Origin: CAYRGC01 sp964601225
GTDB lineage: Bacteria > Patescibacteriota > Gracilibacteria > Peribacterales > Peribacteraceae
NCBI GenBank assembly: GCA_964601225.1
Contig: CAZRMM010000006.1
Coordinates: 26,554-90,553, forward strand
DNA length: 64,000 nt
Reading direction: 5' to 3'
Shown: one piece after another, positions 56,572 to 64,000 of the stretch
How positions within the stretch are numbered: position 1 is the stretch's first letter
Layout: the number at the start of each line of letters is the position of its first letter
Notes under the pieces: model-generated
The model's database searches: none
Told to the model about the DNA's origin: nothing
What the model saw: only the letters and a program-made list of their open reading frames with translations
Program-made: the position numbers and the translations under genes

Positions 56572-57675
56572 ATGCACACAAAAATCAATCGCACGCTCTT
56601 CGCGGGGCTTCTCCTCGTGAGCCATCTTCCGATCGTCGGCGCCGTCGATGCGCCGGCAACACCCTTCGAAAGGAACCTCATCATTACCGCGTACTATTCG
56701 CCGCTCGAGGGACAATGTTGCTACGTCAAAGGCTCACTGGAAGACGACAGGGTGCTCAACGGCCAAGGCGTGCGAGGCGCCGATGGCACCGCGGTATACC
56801 CGGGTATGGCGGCGGCGCCGAAGTCGTATGCATTCGGCACGAGGATCGAACTCCCGGGAATTGGAATCGTTACAGTGCACGATCGCGGCGGCGCAATCGT
56901 GGACGGAAAGGACACCGACCGGCTGGATCTTTGGATGGGAAGCGGCGAGGAAGGATTGGCGCGCGCCCTTGAATTCGGCGTGCAACGCGTTCGGGCAACC
57001 ATCTATCCGCCGACGGCGTCGCTCCCCGTCGAAAAATTTTCCCTGGACGATTTCGCATCGCCCGTAGAACGAGTGCAACCGTATCAACTGGAGGACACGA
57101 CACTTATGGATATTCGCGTGACGCTCGGCGATCACTCTGCGTCGGCCGCGATGCTCCAGGAAGCCCTCAAGAGCGCCGGTTTTGCCGTGACGGGCAAGAA
57201 AGCGACCTTTGACGAATCCACGCGCGCGTCTTTGCGATCATTCCTCGATGAAGCGGGCCTCTCCGAGCCAGATGACCGACTGACGCCAAGGGCCGCCGCG
57301 CATCTTCTCGCGGCGATGAATCACCGTCATGACCCGGACCGACTCAATTCCCCCATCCGCGAAGGAAGCCCCGCGGATGCCGTTGCCGAAGCAAAAACCG
57401 TTCTCTATACCATTGGACGCTATTCCGGACCGATTGACGGTCGTTACGACGACGAACTTCGCGATACCGTGAAACAATTGCAACTCTCCAGCGGAATCAT
57501 CGACGGACCGGAAGACACCGGTGCCGGACAAATCGGACCAAAGACGCTTATCGTCCTCAATCGTCTCTGGAAAATACGCTCCGCATCCATCGACGCCGAA
57601 GACGCCCTAGCGCTTCGCGCCTCGCCGTTCGGCACACAGGTGCATGAAGCACTGGTCGCCTACCGTTCTCACTAA
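56572..57675 (+). CDS. secreted 3D-domain (DPBB, lytic-transglycosylase-like) and peptidoglycan-binding protein
   Basis: 367 residues. Signal peptide (LFAGLLLVSHLPIVGAVDA). The 3D/double-psi barrel is at about 35-145: ITAYYSPLEGQ, GTRIELPGIGIVTVHDRGGA (about 95-114) and DRLDLWMGSGEEGLARALEF, with the Asp residues of the 3D motif. Two peptidoglycan-binding-like helical repeats follow (about 180-270 and 275-350; SAAMLQEALKSAGF; YSGPIDGRYDDELRDTVKQL). Likely a cell-wall lytic enzyme or stabiliser. Its last 4 nt overlap the convergent kinase gene. Divergent from the DUF4215 gene. Confidence 0.85.
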   Translation: MHTKINRTLFAGLLLVSHLPIVGAVDAPATPFERNLIITAYYSPLEGQCCYVKGSLEDDRVLNGQGVRGADGTAVYPGMAAAPKSYAFGTRIELPGIGIVTVHDRGGAIVDGKDTDRLDLWMGSGEEGLARALEFGVQRVRATIYPPTASLPVEKFSLDDFASPVERVQPYQLEDTTLMDIRVTLGDHSASAAMLQEALKSAGFAVTGKKATFDESTRASLRSFLDEAGLSEPDDRLTPRAAAHLLAAMNHRHDPDRLNSPIREGSPADAVAEAKTVLYTIGRYSGPIDGRYDDELRDTVKQLQLSSGIIDGPEDTGAGQIGPKTLIVLNRLWKIRSASIDAEDALALRASPFGTQVHEALVAYRSH

Positions 57676-58448
57676 ATATTTTTCAGGAGAGGAATGCGCA
57701 CGACGAAAGTCGATCCGCGCTTTTTCCCCGGAACGTACCGAACATCTCCTCCCATTTGCTGCGCGAAACGCTTGGCAAAAGTGGTACCGAGGCCGTTTCC
57801 CGGAGCCATGGATCGGGCTCGCTCGCCTCGAAAGAATTTCTCAAAGAGATAACGGCGCTCCCGCGGAATGACTCCGATGCCGTTATCGGATATCGAGACG
57901 AAAACATCGGACCGGGTATGCCGAATGTCCACGGAAATCCTTCCCCGGGGCGGAGTGTAGGAAATGGCATTCGTGAACAATTCATCAAAAATACCGTGAA
58001 GATCGAGAAGATCGGCGTTGACCTTCGGCTGATCGGGATCTTCTTTTACGGAAACGACGTGCTTCTTGCCCGATGCCATCTCGCGCAAGGATTCAACTAC
58101 GGTTCGCACGCTTGCATTCACGTCCTGCGGCCCGGAGGAGAGTTCCGCTTCGGAGAGACGCGCCTGCTTGAGCAATTTTCCCAGAAGAACAATGGTCTCA
58201 CCCAAGAATGCGTCGCCGCGAGAAATAGCTTCCTGCTGAGCAATGGAAAGACTGCCGAAATCCTGATGCTGCAAAAATACGTGGTACTTGCGCAGTCCTG
58301 CGAGCGGCGATCGAAGTTTGTGCGTGAGCAGCAACAACGCCTCGCGCGTCGCCGAGACACGGGCGGAAAAACGCCGGAACCGCCACTCTTCGCCCACCAG
58401 GAGCAGAACGATGGCGACCAGGACGACGATGTTCAGCGCGACGAGCAC
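57672..58448 (-). CDS. membrane sensor histidine kinase
   Basis: 258 residues. One N-terminal transmembrane helix (ALNIVVLVAIVLLLVG), almost no sensor loop, then HisKA with LLLLTHKLRSPLAGL (His about 42) and HATPase: FDELFTNAISYTP (N box), DNGIGVIPRERRYLFEKFFR, GNGLGTTFAKRF and the final STFVVRIPLL strand. Start is GTG 58448; TATACT ends 7 nt upstream, so it has its own promoter although the response regulator gene lies 46 nt upstream on the same strand. The two are the likely pair. Confidence 0.9.
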   Translation of the reverse strand: MLVALNIVVLVAIVLLLVGEEWRFRRFSARVSATREALLLLTHKLRSPLAGLRKYHVFLQHQDFGSLSIAQQEAISRGDAFLGETIVLLGKLLKQARLSEAELSSGPQDVNASVRTVVESLREMASGKKHVVSVKEDPDQPKVNADLLDLHGIFDELFTNAISYTPPRGRISVDIRHTRSDVFVSISDNGIGVIPRERRYLFEKFFRGERARSMAPGNGLGTTFAKRFAQQMGGDVRYVPGKKRGSTFVVRIPLLKNI

Positions 58449-58494
58449 GGACAGCAGTATAGTCCGTCGCCCCGCGTCTTACCATCGCCCGACC

Positions 58495-58881
58495 TCACGC
58501 CTGACCAAGATGCTTCGCCACGATTTTCCACACATCCGATGCGTCGACATCGCTCTTCGTAATGAAGTCGGTGGCACCAAGCTTTTTGCATTGTTCCCAC
58601 ATGAGGTTCTCCGACACGTTGGAGACGACGATCACCGGCGGTAGCACCCCTTTCTTCCCCTTCAGCGCCTGAAGCATCTGAAAACCATCCATCACCGGCA
58701 TGAGCAAATCGAGAAGCACGACCTGATACTTCCCCTTTTCCAGGCGCGCAAGACCTTCCTCTCCGTTGGCCGCGATATCGACAACCGCACCGTGACTCAC
58801 GAACTCTTTCTTGTAGAGATTGGCGATGAACGTTTCGTCTTCGACGATGAGGATTTTGGGATTCGCCACGGCTGCAACCAT
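58495..58881 (-). CDS. single-domain response regulator (CheY-like)
   Basis: 128 residues, receiver domain only. Acidic pocket VEDETF (about 14), phospho-acceptor Asp in LLDLLMPVMDG (about 58), conserved Lys in DFITKSDVDA (about 108). No output domain, so it must act through a partner protein. ATG 58881 was selected since the receiver strand starts right after it (NPKILIVEDE). Upstream of the kinase at 57672. Confidence 0.92.
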   Translation of the reverse strand: MVAAVANPKILIVEDETFIANLYKKEFVSHGAVVDIAANGEEGLARLEKGKYQVVLLDLLMPVMDGFQMLQALKGKKGVLPPVIVVSNVSENLMWEQCKKLGATDFITKSDVDASDVWKIVAKHLGQA

Positions 58882-59035
58882 AGATGGAAGGGATAGAACG
58901 AAGAATACGGTACCTTCTTTCTCCTTCATCTCAAAAGCGATCAATATCGCCATGCGCTCGGGAAATCATTGTGTCCCGGAACGGCGCGTCGCTCGTTCGC
59001 CATTCGCACGACGTTCTTTTGCCGGAGCGTCGGCA

Positions 59036-59041
59036 TATACT
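59036..59041 (+). promoter_or_regulatory. -10 of the four-helix membrane protein gene
   Basis: TATACT, 7 nt before the ATG at 59049; leaderless geometry. Confidence 0.5.
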
Positions 59042-59048
59042 CCGGACC

Positions 59049-59459
59049 ATGCCCTCCCTCTCTACCTTCCTCAAGGCGACGATCGCCGCATTCGTCGTCA
59101 CGTTGGCCGGAGACATTCTCTGGCACAACGTTCTTCTTGCGGATTTTTATTTTTCACGCCTCACGTTCATCAATGGGGTGCCTCCGGACACGATGTCCTT
59201 TCCTCCATGGATGATCACGATCGAGATGATCGCCGCCGCAGGCAGCGCGTATTTCGTGCTCCGCACGTCGCGCGCACACGGAGAGGCGCTTTTCCATGGG
59301 GCCCTGCTCGGATTGCTGATGGTAGGCCCGTTGAACTTCATCAATCACAGCTTGATCCTCAAGTGGGATACGACGGTGACGGCGGTGGATACCCTCTGGG
59401 GCGTCGCGCTCGGCGCCATCGGCGGGCTCGTCATTCACTGGGCGGGAAAGAAGCGCTAA
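59049..59459 (+). CDS. DUF2177-like four-helix membrane protein
   Basis: 136 residues with four transmembrane helices. The first helix ends DILWHNVLLADFY (about 22-34), and there is FFHG-type/LFHGALLGLLMVGPLNFINH in the third. The layout is close to DUF2177 and to the DUF1761 protein at 46215. Function unknown. Own leaderless promoter and a terminator after the stop. Confidence 0.7.
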   Translation: MPSLSTFLKATIAAFVVTLAGDILWHNVLLADFYFSRLTFINGVPPDTMSFPPWMITIEMIAAAGSAYFVLRTSRAHGEALFHGALLGLLMVGPLNFINHSLILKWDTTVTAVDTLWGVALGAIGGLVIHWAGKKR

Positions 59460-59471
59460 CCCTTTCATAAA

Positions 59472-59500
59472 GAAAGCCGCGCTCGAGCGGCTTTCTTTTT
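59472..59500 (+). terminator. rho-independent terminator
   Basis: GAAAGCCGC / GCGGCTTTC, 9-bp stem with a 6-nt loop, then five Ts. Confidence 0.85.
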
Positions 59501-59537
59501 ACACAAGCCTTCAAAATTGATCACAAAAATTGATCGA

Positions 59538-60128
59538 TCACGACTTCACGCACGTGCCGCCGGCGTCGGGGTAGGTACCGTCCGCCTTGCATCTGAGACC
59601 TTCCTGGCACGGAAGGGCGGCGATGCCGCCGCAGAATTCGCCAATGCCCGCGCCGCTCCTCATTGCCGCGGAAGCACTCAATGAAGCGCCCGTTTGCACG
59701 CCGACTGAAAGAGATTTTGCGGAACTGGACATTGCACCGAGCGCCGAAGATACCGTCATCGCAGAGGAATACCCGTCCTCCTCCCGAATCTCGTCTTCCC
59801 GGCGGACGGAAGTAATCATGATACGTCCGTTCACTTTCATCACGGTGACGCTACCGCGCACTTCGACGTCGCCGCCGTCGAAGGTCACGAGCGCCGTATG
59901 ATCATCGACCCACGCGATGTCCGTCATGCGGAATACATTCGAATTCTCGTCCGCGGGAAAAAGATCGGCTGCATGCTGATGCAAATACGCTTCCGCATCG
60001 CTTTGGAACTCGAGCTGTGCGGAAGTTTTTGCACATCCGGAGAGAAGAGTGATTCCCAGGACGATAAAGAGGGGGGCGACGATCTTGAGCAAAGGGGCGC
60101 GAGAGGAGGAATGGGAACGAACGTACAT
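59538..60128 (-). CDS. lipoprotein with C-terminal FCGGIA..PC..GLRC motif
   Basis: 196 residues. A lipobox (LGITLLSGCAKT, Cys about 33) after a basic N-terminus marks it as a lipoprotein. The middle (about 40-110) looks like a small sandwich (DIAWVDDHTALVTFDGGDVE, VTVMKVNGRIMITSV). After a Ser/Ala-rich linker the last 35 residues are FCGGIAALPCQEGLRCKADG and GTCVK, a compact Cys motif found at the end of various exported proteins. ATG 60128 places the lipobox at the right distance. Confidence 0.78.
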   Translation of the reverse strand: MYVRSHSSSRAPLLKIVAPLFIVLGITLLSGCAKTSAQLEFQSDAEAYLHQHAADLFPADENSNVFRMTDIAWVDDHTALVTFDGGDVEVRGSVTVMKVNGRIMITSVRREDEIREEDGYSSAMTVSSALGAMSSSAKSLSVGVQTGASLSASAAMRSGAGIGEFCGGIAALPCQEGLRCKADGTYPDAGGTCVKS

Positions 60129-60240
60129 GCGAAGAGGGGGAAGACGGACAAAAGAAACAACGGTCGAAACGCACAACGGTAACTTCTTGCAAAACAGAAG
60201 ACGAACGGGCGTTGCCGGTCTTACGCGCGGAACGCGACCT

Positions 60241-61575
60241 TCAGGGCAGTTGCCTGAGATTCGGATTCAGTACTTCGCCGCCGTCATCCGGAGGCTGCTT
60301 CGCGTCAAGCAGCCCGGGAAGCGGAAGAGGTCCCTCGTCCCGGTTTTTTCCGGGATGATCGTCGATCGATTCGGAAGAAGCGCTTCTTTTTTGCTTTTCG
60401 CGTTGCTGCGATTCCTTGGACCGCGTCTGTCCATGCTCGCGCTCGTTTTTTGGGACAAGATTCTCAGGGCCAGCGCGGCGGTCGCGAGTAATGCCGAACG
60501 GCACAAGTGCGGGCAGGACACCGGGCAACGATTCGGCGGATGACGCGGAAGCACGGTCATGCTCTCGCGCAGAACGCAGAATGGACGGAACGACCGGGAG
60601 ACGATCGACCCGTTTCGGAAAAGATTCCGTGGTCGCCGAAGATTCCGCCCCTTCGTCGCTCGAAGACATCGTGGAAAGAATCCCGCGACTTTGGATGCGT
60701 CGAATATCACGAAGATGCCGCAGCACAGTCGTTTTCTCGCTCGGCAGAGAATCGTCGTCATCGAATTCATCATGACGAATCTGACGCAATCGCCGGAGAT
60801 TTTCCGGAGTGGAAGAAGTTTTCTCGGCATCCGCCAAAGCGGCGTCAATCGCGTAAATCACACTGCTTTCCTGTTCGTCCGTGAGCGACGGCCTGGCGGC
60901 GGCGACCTGCGCCTCGCGCAATCGACGCTCAACCTTCTGCATGGCCCATGCATCTTTCGATTGGAACGCGGCGAGTACGCGCTCCGTCACGCCTGTCTTG
61001 AGTCCGTACAGAAAATCGCCGGGAATAGTCGATTCTGCGGCGGAAACGATTGCTCCTCCGGAGGCGAACAACAGAACGACAGCCGCAAGGACCGTGGCAA
61101 GCGAACGCACGACAACGAAACGACGTACCGACAGCCCCGGGCGCAACGACATGCGTCGCGCTTCGATGTTGCGGATAAGGTCGGCACGAATGACCGATTT
61201 TTCTTCGGAACGAAGATGAAGGTCGGCAACCGACAGATGCCTCGGCGCGCGCGGATCGTCGGAAAGCGCCCGCAAAAGATCGCGATGCTCATCGCGTTCC
61301 TGTTCGCTGAGCTTCAGGGTGGCCAACGACGCGAGCAGATCCTCGAGAGGAAGACGGGACGAACCGCGAACTTCGGCGGCGAGTATCGCACGAACGGATG
61401 CGGATTCCGTCGGGGTAAGGCGCACGGACCGAAGTGCGCGCAACGTGGCTTCGAGATCGGGAGGAAGATCGGAGGAAACTATGGTACGCAAGACATCGCG
61501 GAACTCCTGTTTCTCTCGGGCGGAGAGACGGAGAAAATCCCGAAGAGAGCCGATGATGGAGAAAACATCACGCAT
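60241..61575 (-). CDS. membrane anti-sigma factor-like protein (DUF5667 type)
   Basis: 444 residues. A cytoplasmic helical region of about 155 residues is followed by one transmembrane helix (VRSLATVLAAVVLLFASGGA, about 155-175). Directly after it stands IPGDFLYGLKTGVTERVLAA, the hallmark of DUF5667 extracytoplasmic domains, then a long charged, low-complexity tail (DUF-type helix to about 260, then Ser/Arg/Glu-rich). The start ATG lies inside the last codons of the ECF sigma gene (ATGCGTGA), so the two are translationally coupled: a sigma/anti-sigma pair. Confidence 0.8.
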   Translation of the reverse strand: MRDVFSIIGSLRDFLRLSAREKQEFRDVLRTIVSSDLPPDLEATLRALRSVRLTPTESASVRAILAAEVRGSSRLPLEDLLASLATLKLSEQERDEHRDLLRALSDDPRAPRHLSVADLHLRSEEKSVIRADLIRNIEARRMSLRPGLSVRRFVVVRSLATVLAAVVLLFASGGAIVSAAESTIPGDFLYGLKTGVTERVLAAFQSKDAWAMQKVERRLREAQVAAARPSLTDEQESSVIYAIDAALADAEKTSSTPENLRRLRQIRHDEFDDDDSLPSEKTTVLRHLRDIRRIQSRGILSTMSSSDEGAESSATTESFPKRVDRLPVVPSILRSAREHDRASASSAESLPGVLPALVPFGITRDRRAGPENLVPKNEREHGQTRSKESQQREKQKRSASSESIDDHPGKNRDEGPLPLPGLLDAKQPPDDGGEVLNPNLRQLP

Positions 61576-62092
61576 TCGTGAATTTTAGGAAAGACTGGAG
61601 CTGTTGAATGCCGCGATGAATTCGCACGGATACGACGTTGGCGGAGACGCCGAGAAGTTCTGCAATATCGCGAGGGGGAAGACCGTCGACATATCGCATG
61701 ATGACCGCCGTACGATACGGCTCCTCTACTTTCTCAAGAGATTCGCGGGCCAAGGTTGCATCCATCCTGGCGGCGGGGCCGGGCTCGCGGTCGGGAATGT
61801 CAAAACCCACTTCCTGCAACTCCTCGAGAGATTCCTGCTTGCGAAGTTTCGATCGGCGAGCAACATCGATGATAAGATTATTGGCTACGCGATAGAGAAA
61901 AGCGCGTACGTTCTGGAACTCCGTCCCTTTCGAAAACTCCTGCCATGCACGAAGAAATGTTTCTTGCATCAGATCCTTGCCGAGCTCTCGATCTCCGAGG
62001 CGCAGTGCGCAGTGCCGAAAGATGGCATCGGCGTAGAGATCGTACGCTTCGAGGAATTGTTCTTGCATAGACTGAGAAGAATAAGGGGACAC
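61568..62092 (-). CDS. ECF RNA polymerase sigma factor
   Basis: 174 residues from GTG 62092 (ATG 62068 is in frame and gives 166). Region 2: DAIFRHCALRLGDRELGKDL with MQETFLRAWQEF and YRVANNLIIDVARR (about 20-85). Region 4: EPYRTAVIMRYVDGLPPRDI with AELLGVSANVVSVRIHRG (about 122-160). Controls a stress or surface regulon in other bacteria; the target genes here are unknown. Coupled to the anti-sigma-like gene by an 8-nt overlap. Confidence 0.93.
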   Translation of the reverse strand: MSPYSSQSMQEQFLEAYDLYADAIFRHCALRLGDRELGKDLMQETFLRAWQEFSKGTEFQNVRAFLYRVANNLIIDVARRSKLRKQESLEELQEVGFDIPDREPGPAARMDATLARESLEKVEEPYRTAVIMRYVDGLPPRDIAELLGVSANVVSVRIHRGIQQLQSFLKFTNA

Positions 62093-62291
62093 GCTGCAGG
62101 AGACGAGGAAAGCGACGAATTCTTACCAGGAATCTTTCAGGCGAGAAAACCCTGTCTCCGCGACATCTTCATGGCGTTTCTCCATGGAAAGAAAAAGACG
62201 GTATTCCACATCATATCGCAGTTCGCATCAATGTGGCGGGAAAGACATTGGCTTTATACTGCATGCGTCTCCTTTCCCTCTCTTCCTTATT

Positions 62292-62705
62292 ATGAAGAAG
62301 CTTCTTCGCACGTCCTCCGTGGACTACACCTCCCTCATCCTTCGCGTCGTGGTGGGCATCATGATGCTCGCCCACGGCCTTCAGAAAGTCGGCATCATCG
62401 GCGACGGGACGCCGACCCAGGTAGTCGGGTTCATGAGCGGGATGGGAATCCCCGCCGTCATCGCCTGGCTCGTCATCATCGCCGAATCGGTGGGCGCCCT
62501 CAGCCTCATCCTCGGTTTCCTCACGCGCTTCTGCGCGGCAAGCCTCATCGTGGTGCTTGCGGGAGCGGTTCTCCTGGTGCATGCGAAGAACGGTTTCTAC
62601 AACCCCGGCGGCTTCGAGCTCCACTTTCTCGCGATCGGCATGCTCGTCCCCCTCGTGTTGAACGGCGGCGGCATGCTGTCCGTGGATGCAAAACTCGCAA
62701 AATAA
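62292..62705 (+). CDS. DoxX family membrane protein
   Basis: 137 residues, four transmembrane helices. Family features: LILRVVVGIMMLAHGLQKVG (about 15-34), AESVGALSLILGFLTRFCAA (about 66-85), and GGFELHFLAIGMLVPLVLNG. DoxX proteins are linked to redox or thiol stress. ATG 62292; TATACT at 62255-62260 gives a leader of about 25 nt. A hairpin at 62738-62763 may end transcription. Confidence 0.9.
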   Translation: MKKLLRTSSVDYTSLILRVVVGIMMLAHGLQKVGIIGDGTPTQVVGFMSGMGIPAVIAWLVIIAESVGALSLILGFLTRFCAASLIVVLAGAVLLVHAKNGFYNPGGFELHFLAIGMLVPLVLNGGGMLSVDAKLAK

Positions 62706-62737
62706 GCGAACTGAAAAAACCATCAAGGACGCCGAAG

Positions 62738-62763
62738 ATACCGGGAAATCGACCCGGTATTTT
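62738..62763 (+). terminator. probable terminator after doxX-like gene
   Basis: ATACCGGG / CCCGGTAT, 8-bp stem with 7-nt loop, followed by TTT. Short U-tract. Confidence 0.5.
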
Positions 62764-62795
62764 CGACAGTGCCCGTTCATCGGAAATTTTCACCG

Positions 62796-63128
62796 TCACA
62801 CTTGCTGCGACGGCTTCTCGGTCTGACCCTGCTGTTTCTCGGCATCGGCTTTCTGCTTGTTCTGCTGCTGCAACTTTTCATCGGACATCTTCGTTTGGAT
62901 ATCCATGGGCTTATCTTTCTTCTGCGCCATGTCTTTCCCCACCTTTTCGCGAAGCTGTTTCAACGCGACTTGTTTCTTGAGGGCGGCGCGCTCGTTTTTA
63001 TTCTTCTTTTGTTGATCGTCGATGGCACCGCGCAAAAGATTCGGGTCCTGCTGCAACTGCTGCAACGTGAATTTTTTCAGGGCCTGCTTTTTCGCAGAAT
63101 CATGATCGGCATCGTAAAACTCACCCAT
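62796..63128 (-). CDS. highly charged coiled-coil protein
   Basis: 110 residues, Lys/Gln/Asp/Glu-rich with heptad-like spacing (ALKKFTLQQLQQDPNLLRGA; QVALKQLREKVGKDMAQKKD) and a Gln/Lys-rich tail. No membrane segment. ATG 63128 is chosen because the extended -10 TGCTATCAT ends 7 nt upstream. Family not recognised; may be a structural or scaffold protein. Confidence 0.6.
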   Translation of the reverse strand: MGEFYDADHDSAKKQALKKFTLQQLQQDPNLLRGAIDDQQKKNKNERAALKKQVALKQLREKVGKDMAQKKDKPMDIQTKMSDEKLQQQNKQKADAEKQQGQTEKPSQQV

Positions 63129-63135
63129 GACGGGC

Positions 63136-63164
63136 ATGATAGCAAACATTCATGGGCTCAGAAA
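63136..63164 (-). promoter_or_regulatory. leaderless extended -10 promoter of the coiled-coil gene
   Basis: TTTCTG (63164-63159), 17-nt spacer, TATCAT (63141-63136) with TGC before it. The promoter overlaps the end of the YggT-like gene (63158). Confidence 0.6.
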
Positions 63165-63550
63165 CCTCCCTTCCGGTCCTGCGGCGGCTTACTCTCCTTG
63201 AGTATGATGAATTTCGCGATAATCCAGACAATGATGACGTAGACCATCATCCCGAAAAGCGTGGAGGTCTCAAAAACCTTCCTCACGGGCTCATGGGCCG
63301 TGGAGACGACGGACGGGAAAATGCTCTTGAACGGAAGCACGAGGATGTAGGTGCTACCGTAGATGAGGAGCGCGAAGACGTTGTCGGGGTTGGCACCGAG
63401 GAGCTTGAGCACCAACCGAAAGAACATGAGGATCTCGATGATCCAAAGGGCGAAAAAGGCGAAATGATACGCCTTCCCCGCATGCACGGACACGACCATA
63501 TCGGACTTGTCGGGCACGCCCTCGTCGCGCAACGGGAGATTCTCAGACAT
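63158..63550 (-). CDS. YggT-like membrane protein
   Basis: 130 residues. Soluble N-terminal 30 residues, then helices at about 30-50, 55-80 and 100-122. FFRLVLKLLGANPDNVFALL and YILVLPFKSIFPSV with FETSTLFGMMVYVIIVWII fit the YggT layout (helix, N-rich turn, P-F, then a second amphipathic-plus-helix unit). ATG 63550 preferred; TACTCT ends 8 nt upstream with TTGAGC 16 nt above it. Confidence 0.7.
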   Translation of the reverse strand: MSENLPLRDEGVPDKSDMVVSVHAGKAYHFAFFALWIIEILMFFRLVLKLLGANPDNVFALLIYGSTYILVLPFKSIFPSVVSTAHEPVRKVFETSTLFGMMVYVIIVWIIAKFIILKESKPPQDRKGGF

Positions 63551-63780
63551 CGGCTCCGAGAGTACCAGGTTACGAAAGATGCTCAATCACCATTTTACTG
63601 GACGTCGACTGAAATCCCTGGGGGCTCTTTGGCAAAAACCTTCGGTCTCACCGCACACTGCCAAAAAAGAATTGCGCGTCCATCATTCGTTCTTTAGCGG
63701 AACCGGACAGGGAAGGCCCTCCCGTGGCATCAAAAAAAACAACCTGCGCGTTCTTCGTCATTCCTTTAGAATAAAGATGT

Positions 63781-63857
63781 GCCCCTGTAGCTCAGCTGGA
63801 TAGAGCGCCTGGCTTCGAACCAGGAGGCCGTGGGTTCAACTCCTGCCGGGGGCACCA
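63781..63857 (+). tRNA. tRNA-Arg (TCG)
   Basis: Acceptor GCCCCTG pairs with CGGGGGC; the anticodon stem CCTGG/CCAGG encloses CTTCGAA, giving anticodon TCG (reads CGA). D-arm GCTCAGCTGGATAGAGC and T-loop GGTTCAACTCC are normal. Encoded CCA. Confidence 0.93.
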
Positions 63858-63875
63858 TCGTTTTCTCTTCCTCGT

Positions 63876-63999
63876 ACTCCTCTAGCTCAGCTGGCAGCAT
63901 CGAGCGAAGCGAGATGCTTTCTTAGAAAGATCCGCGGCGTGAGCCGCGCCTGGCTTCGAACCAGGAGGCCGTGGGTTCAACTCCTGCCGGGGGCACCAT
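63876..63999 (+). pseudogene. broken or interrupted tRNA-Arg copy
   Basis: The last 55 nt (from 63946) are identical to the 3' part of tRNA-Arg (63805-63859): anticodon arm, variable loop, T-arm, acceptor end and CCA. The 5' part has TAGCTCAGCTGG but a different acceptor strand (about ACTCCTC) that pairs poorly with CGGGGGC. Between the D-arm and anticodon arm lie about 50 extra nt with hairpins GCATC..GATGC, TTTCT..AGAAA and CGCGGC-GTGA-GCCGCG. Not a functional tRNA unless the insert is removed. Confidence 0.7.
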
Positions 64000-64000
64000 C

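Noticed and set aside
61604..62980. 458-codon plus-strand frame across the sigma factor, DoxX and beyond
   Set aside because: Antisense to the sigma factor and out of frame with DoxX; low-complexity Arg/His composition in the second half.

Overview
The window looks like a chromosomal piece of a member of the Patescibacteria (Candidate Phyla Radiation), most likely of the Peribacteria/Peregrinibacteria type. The signs are a G+C-rich genome using UGA as a normal stop, many small secreted cysteine-rich proteins of unknown role, multi-pass proteins with type IV secretion pilin-like modules, SLH and lamin-tail surface proteins, and isolated members of nucleotide and cofactor pathways (purE, purM, pyrE, folP) instead of whole operons. 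The placement is an inference from gene content; there is no rRNA gene in the window.

Layout. 0-13 kb: a truncated lamin-tail surface protein (-), RNase Y, a secreted Cys-repeat protein, a MutY-like glycosylase (-), an ABC exporter, EF-Tu, an extended ribosomal protein S10, an orphan DUF2384 protein, RNase III, then a minus-strand group of L32, NusB and a C39-like secreted protein. 13-23 kb: a BI-1 family protein, a secreted protein with a decayed cupredoxin domain and a Cys/His domain, two overlapping pilin-like genes, dihydropteroate synthase, a metallophosphoesterase, a phosphohexomutase, an asparaginase-like protein, a promoter-to-terminator interval that may be a non-coding RNA, and guanylate kinase. 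23-38 kb: secreted Cys-rich proteins, three tRNA genes (Arg-GCG, Ala-GGC, Gln-CTG), PurE, a family 4 uracil-DNA glycosylase, PheS (no PheT next to it), PyrE, RsmG, RlmE, an FtsE-like ATPase, a PurM-like protein and several small hypothetical genes. 38-45 kb: a sensory block with two kinase-less PAS sensors, a queuosine-precursor-type transporter and one complete hybrid-PAS histidine kinase. 45-58 kb: a cell-surface region with an exported Hcp-like protein, an SLH protein, a beta-lactamase-fold protein, three large surface proteins sharing one beta-rich repeat, an HTH gene coupled to one of them, an intergenic array of about eight degenerate repeats, a DUF4215 protein and a 3D/peptidoglycan-binding protein. 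58-64 kb: a histidine kinase/response regulator pair, a lipoprotein, an ECF sigma factor with its membrane anti-sigma factor, DoxX, a YggT-like protein, tRNA-Arg (TCG) and a broken tRNA copy at the right edge.

The strongest general signal is in initiation. More than twenty genes on both strands have a clear -10 hexamer (often TACAAT, TATACT, TAGAAT or TATTCT) ending exactly 6, 7 or 8 nt before the start codon, so transcription should begin at or next to the start codon: leaderless mRNA appears to be the rule here. The same geometry predicts an ATT start codon for the gene ending at 55418. A second coherent signal is that the two DNA glycosylases whose families carry a 4Fe-4S cluster (MutY and family 4 UDG) have each lost two of the four cluster cysteines. 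The third is the repeat array at 54.7-55.4 kb in front of the HTH/surface-protein operon.
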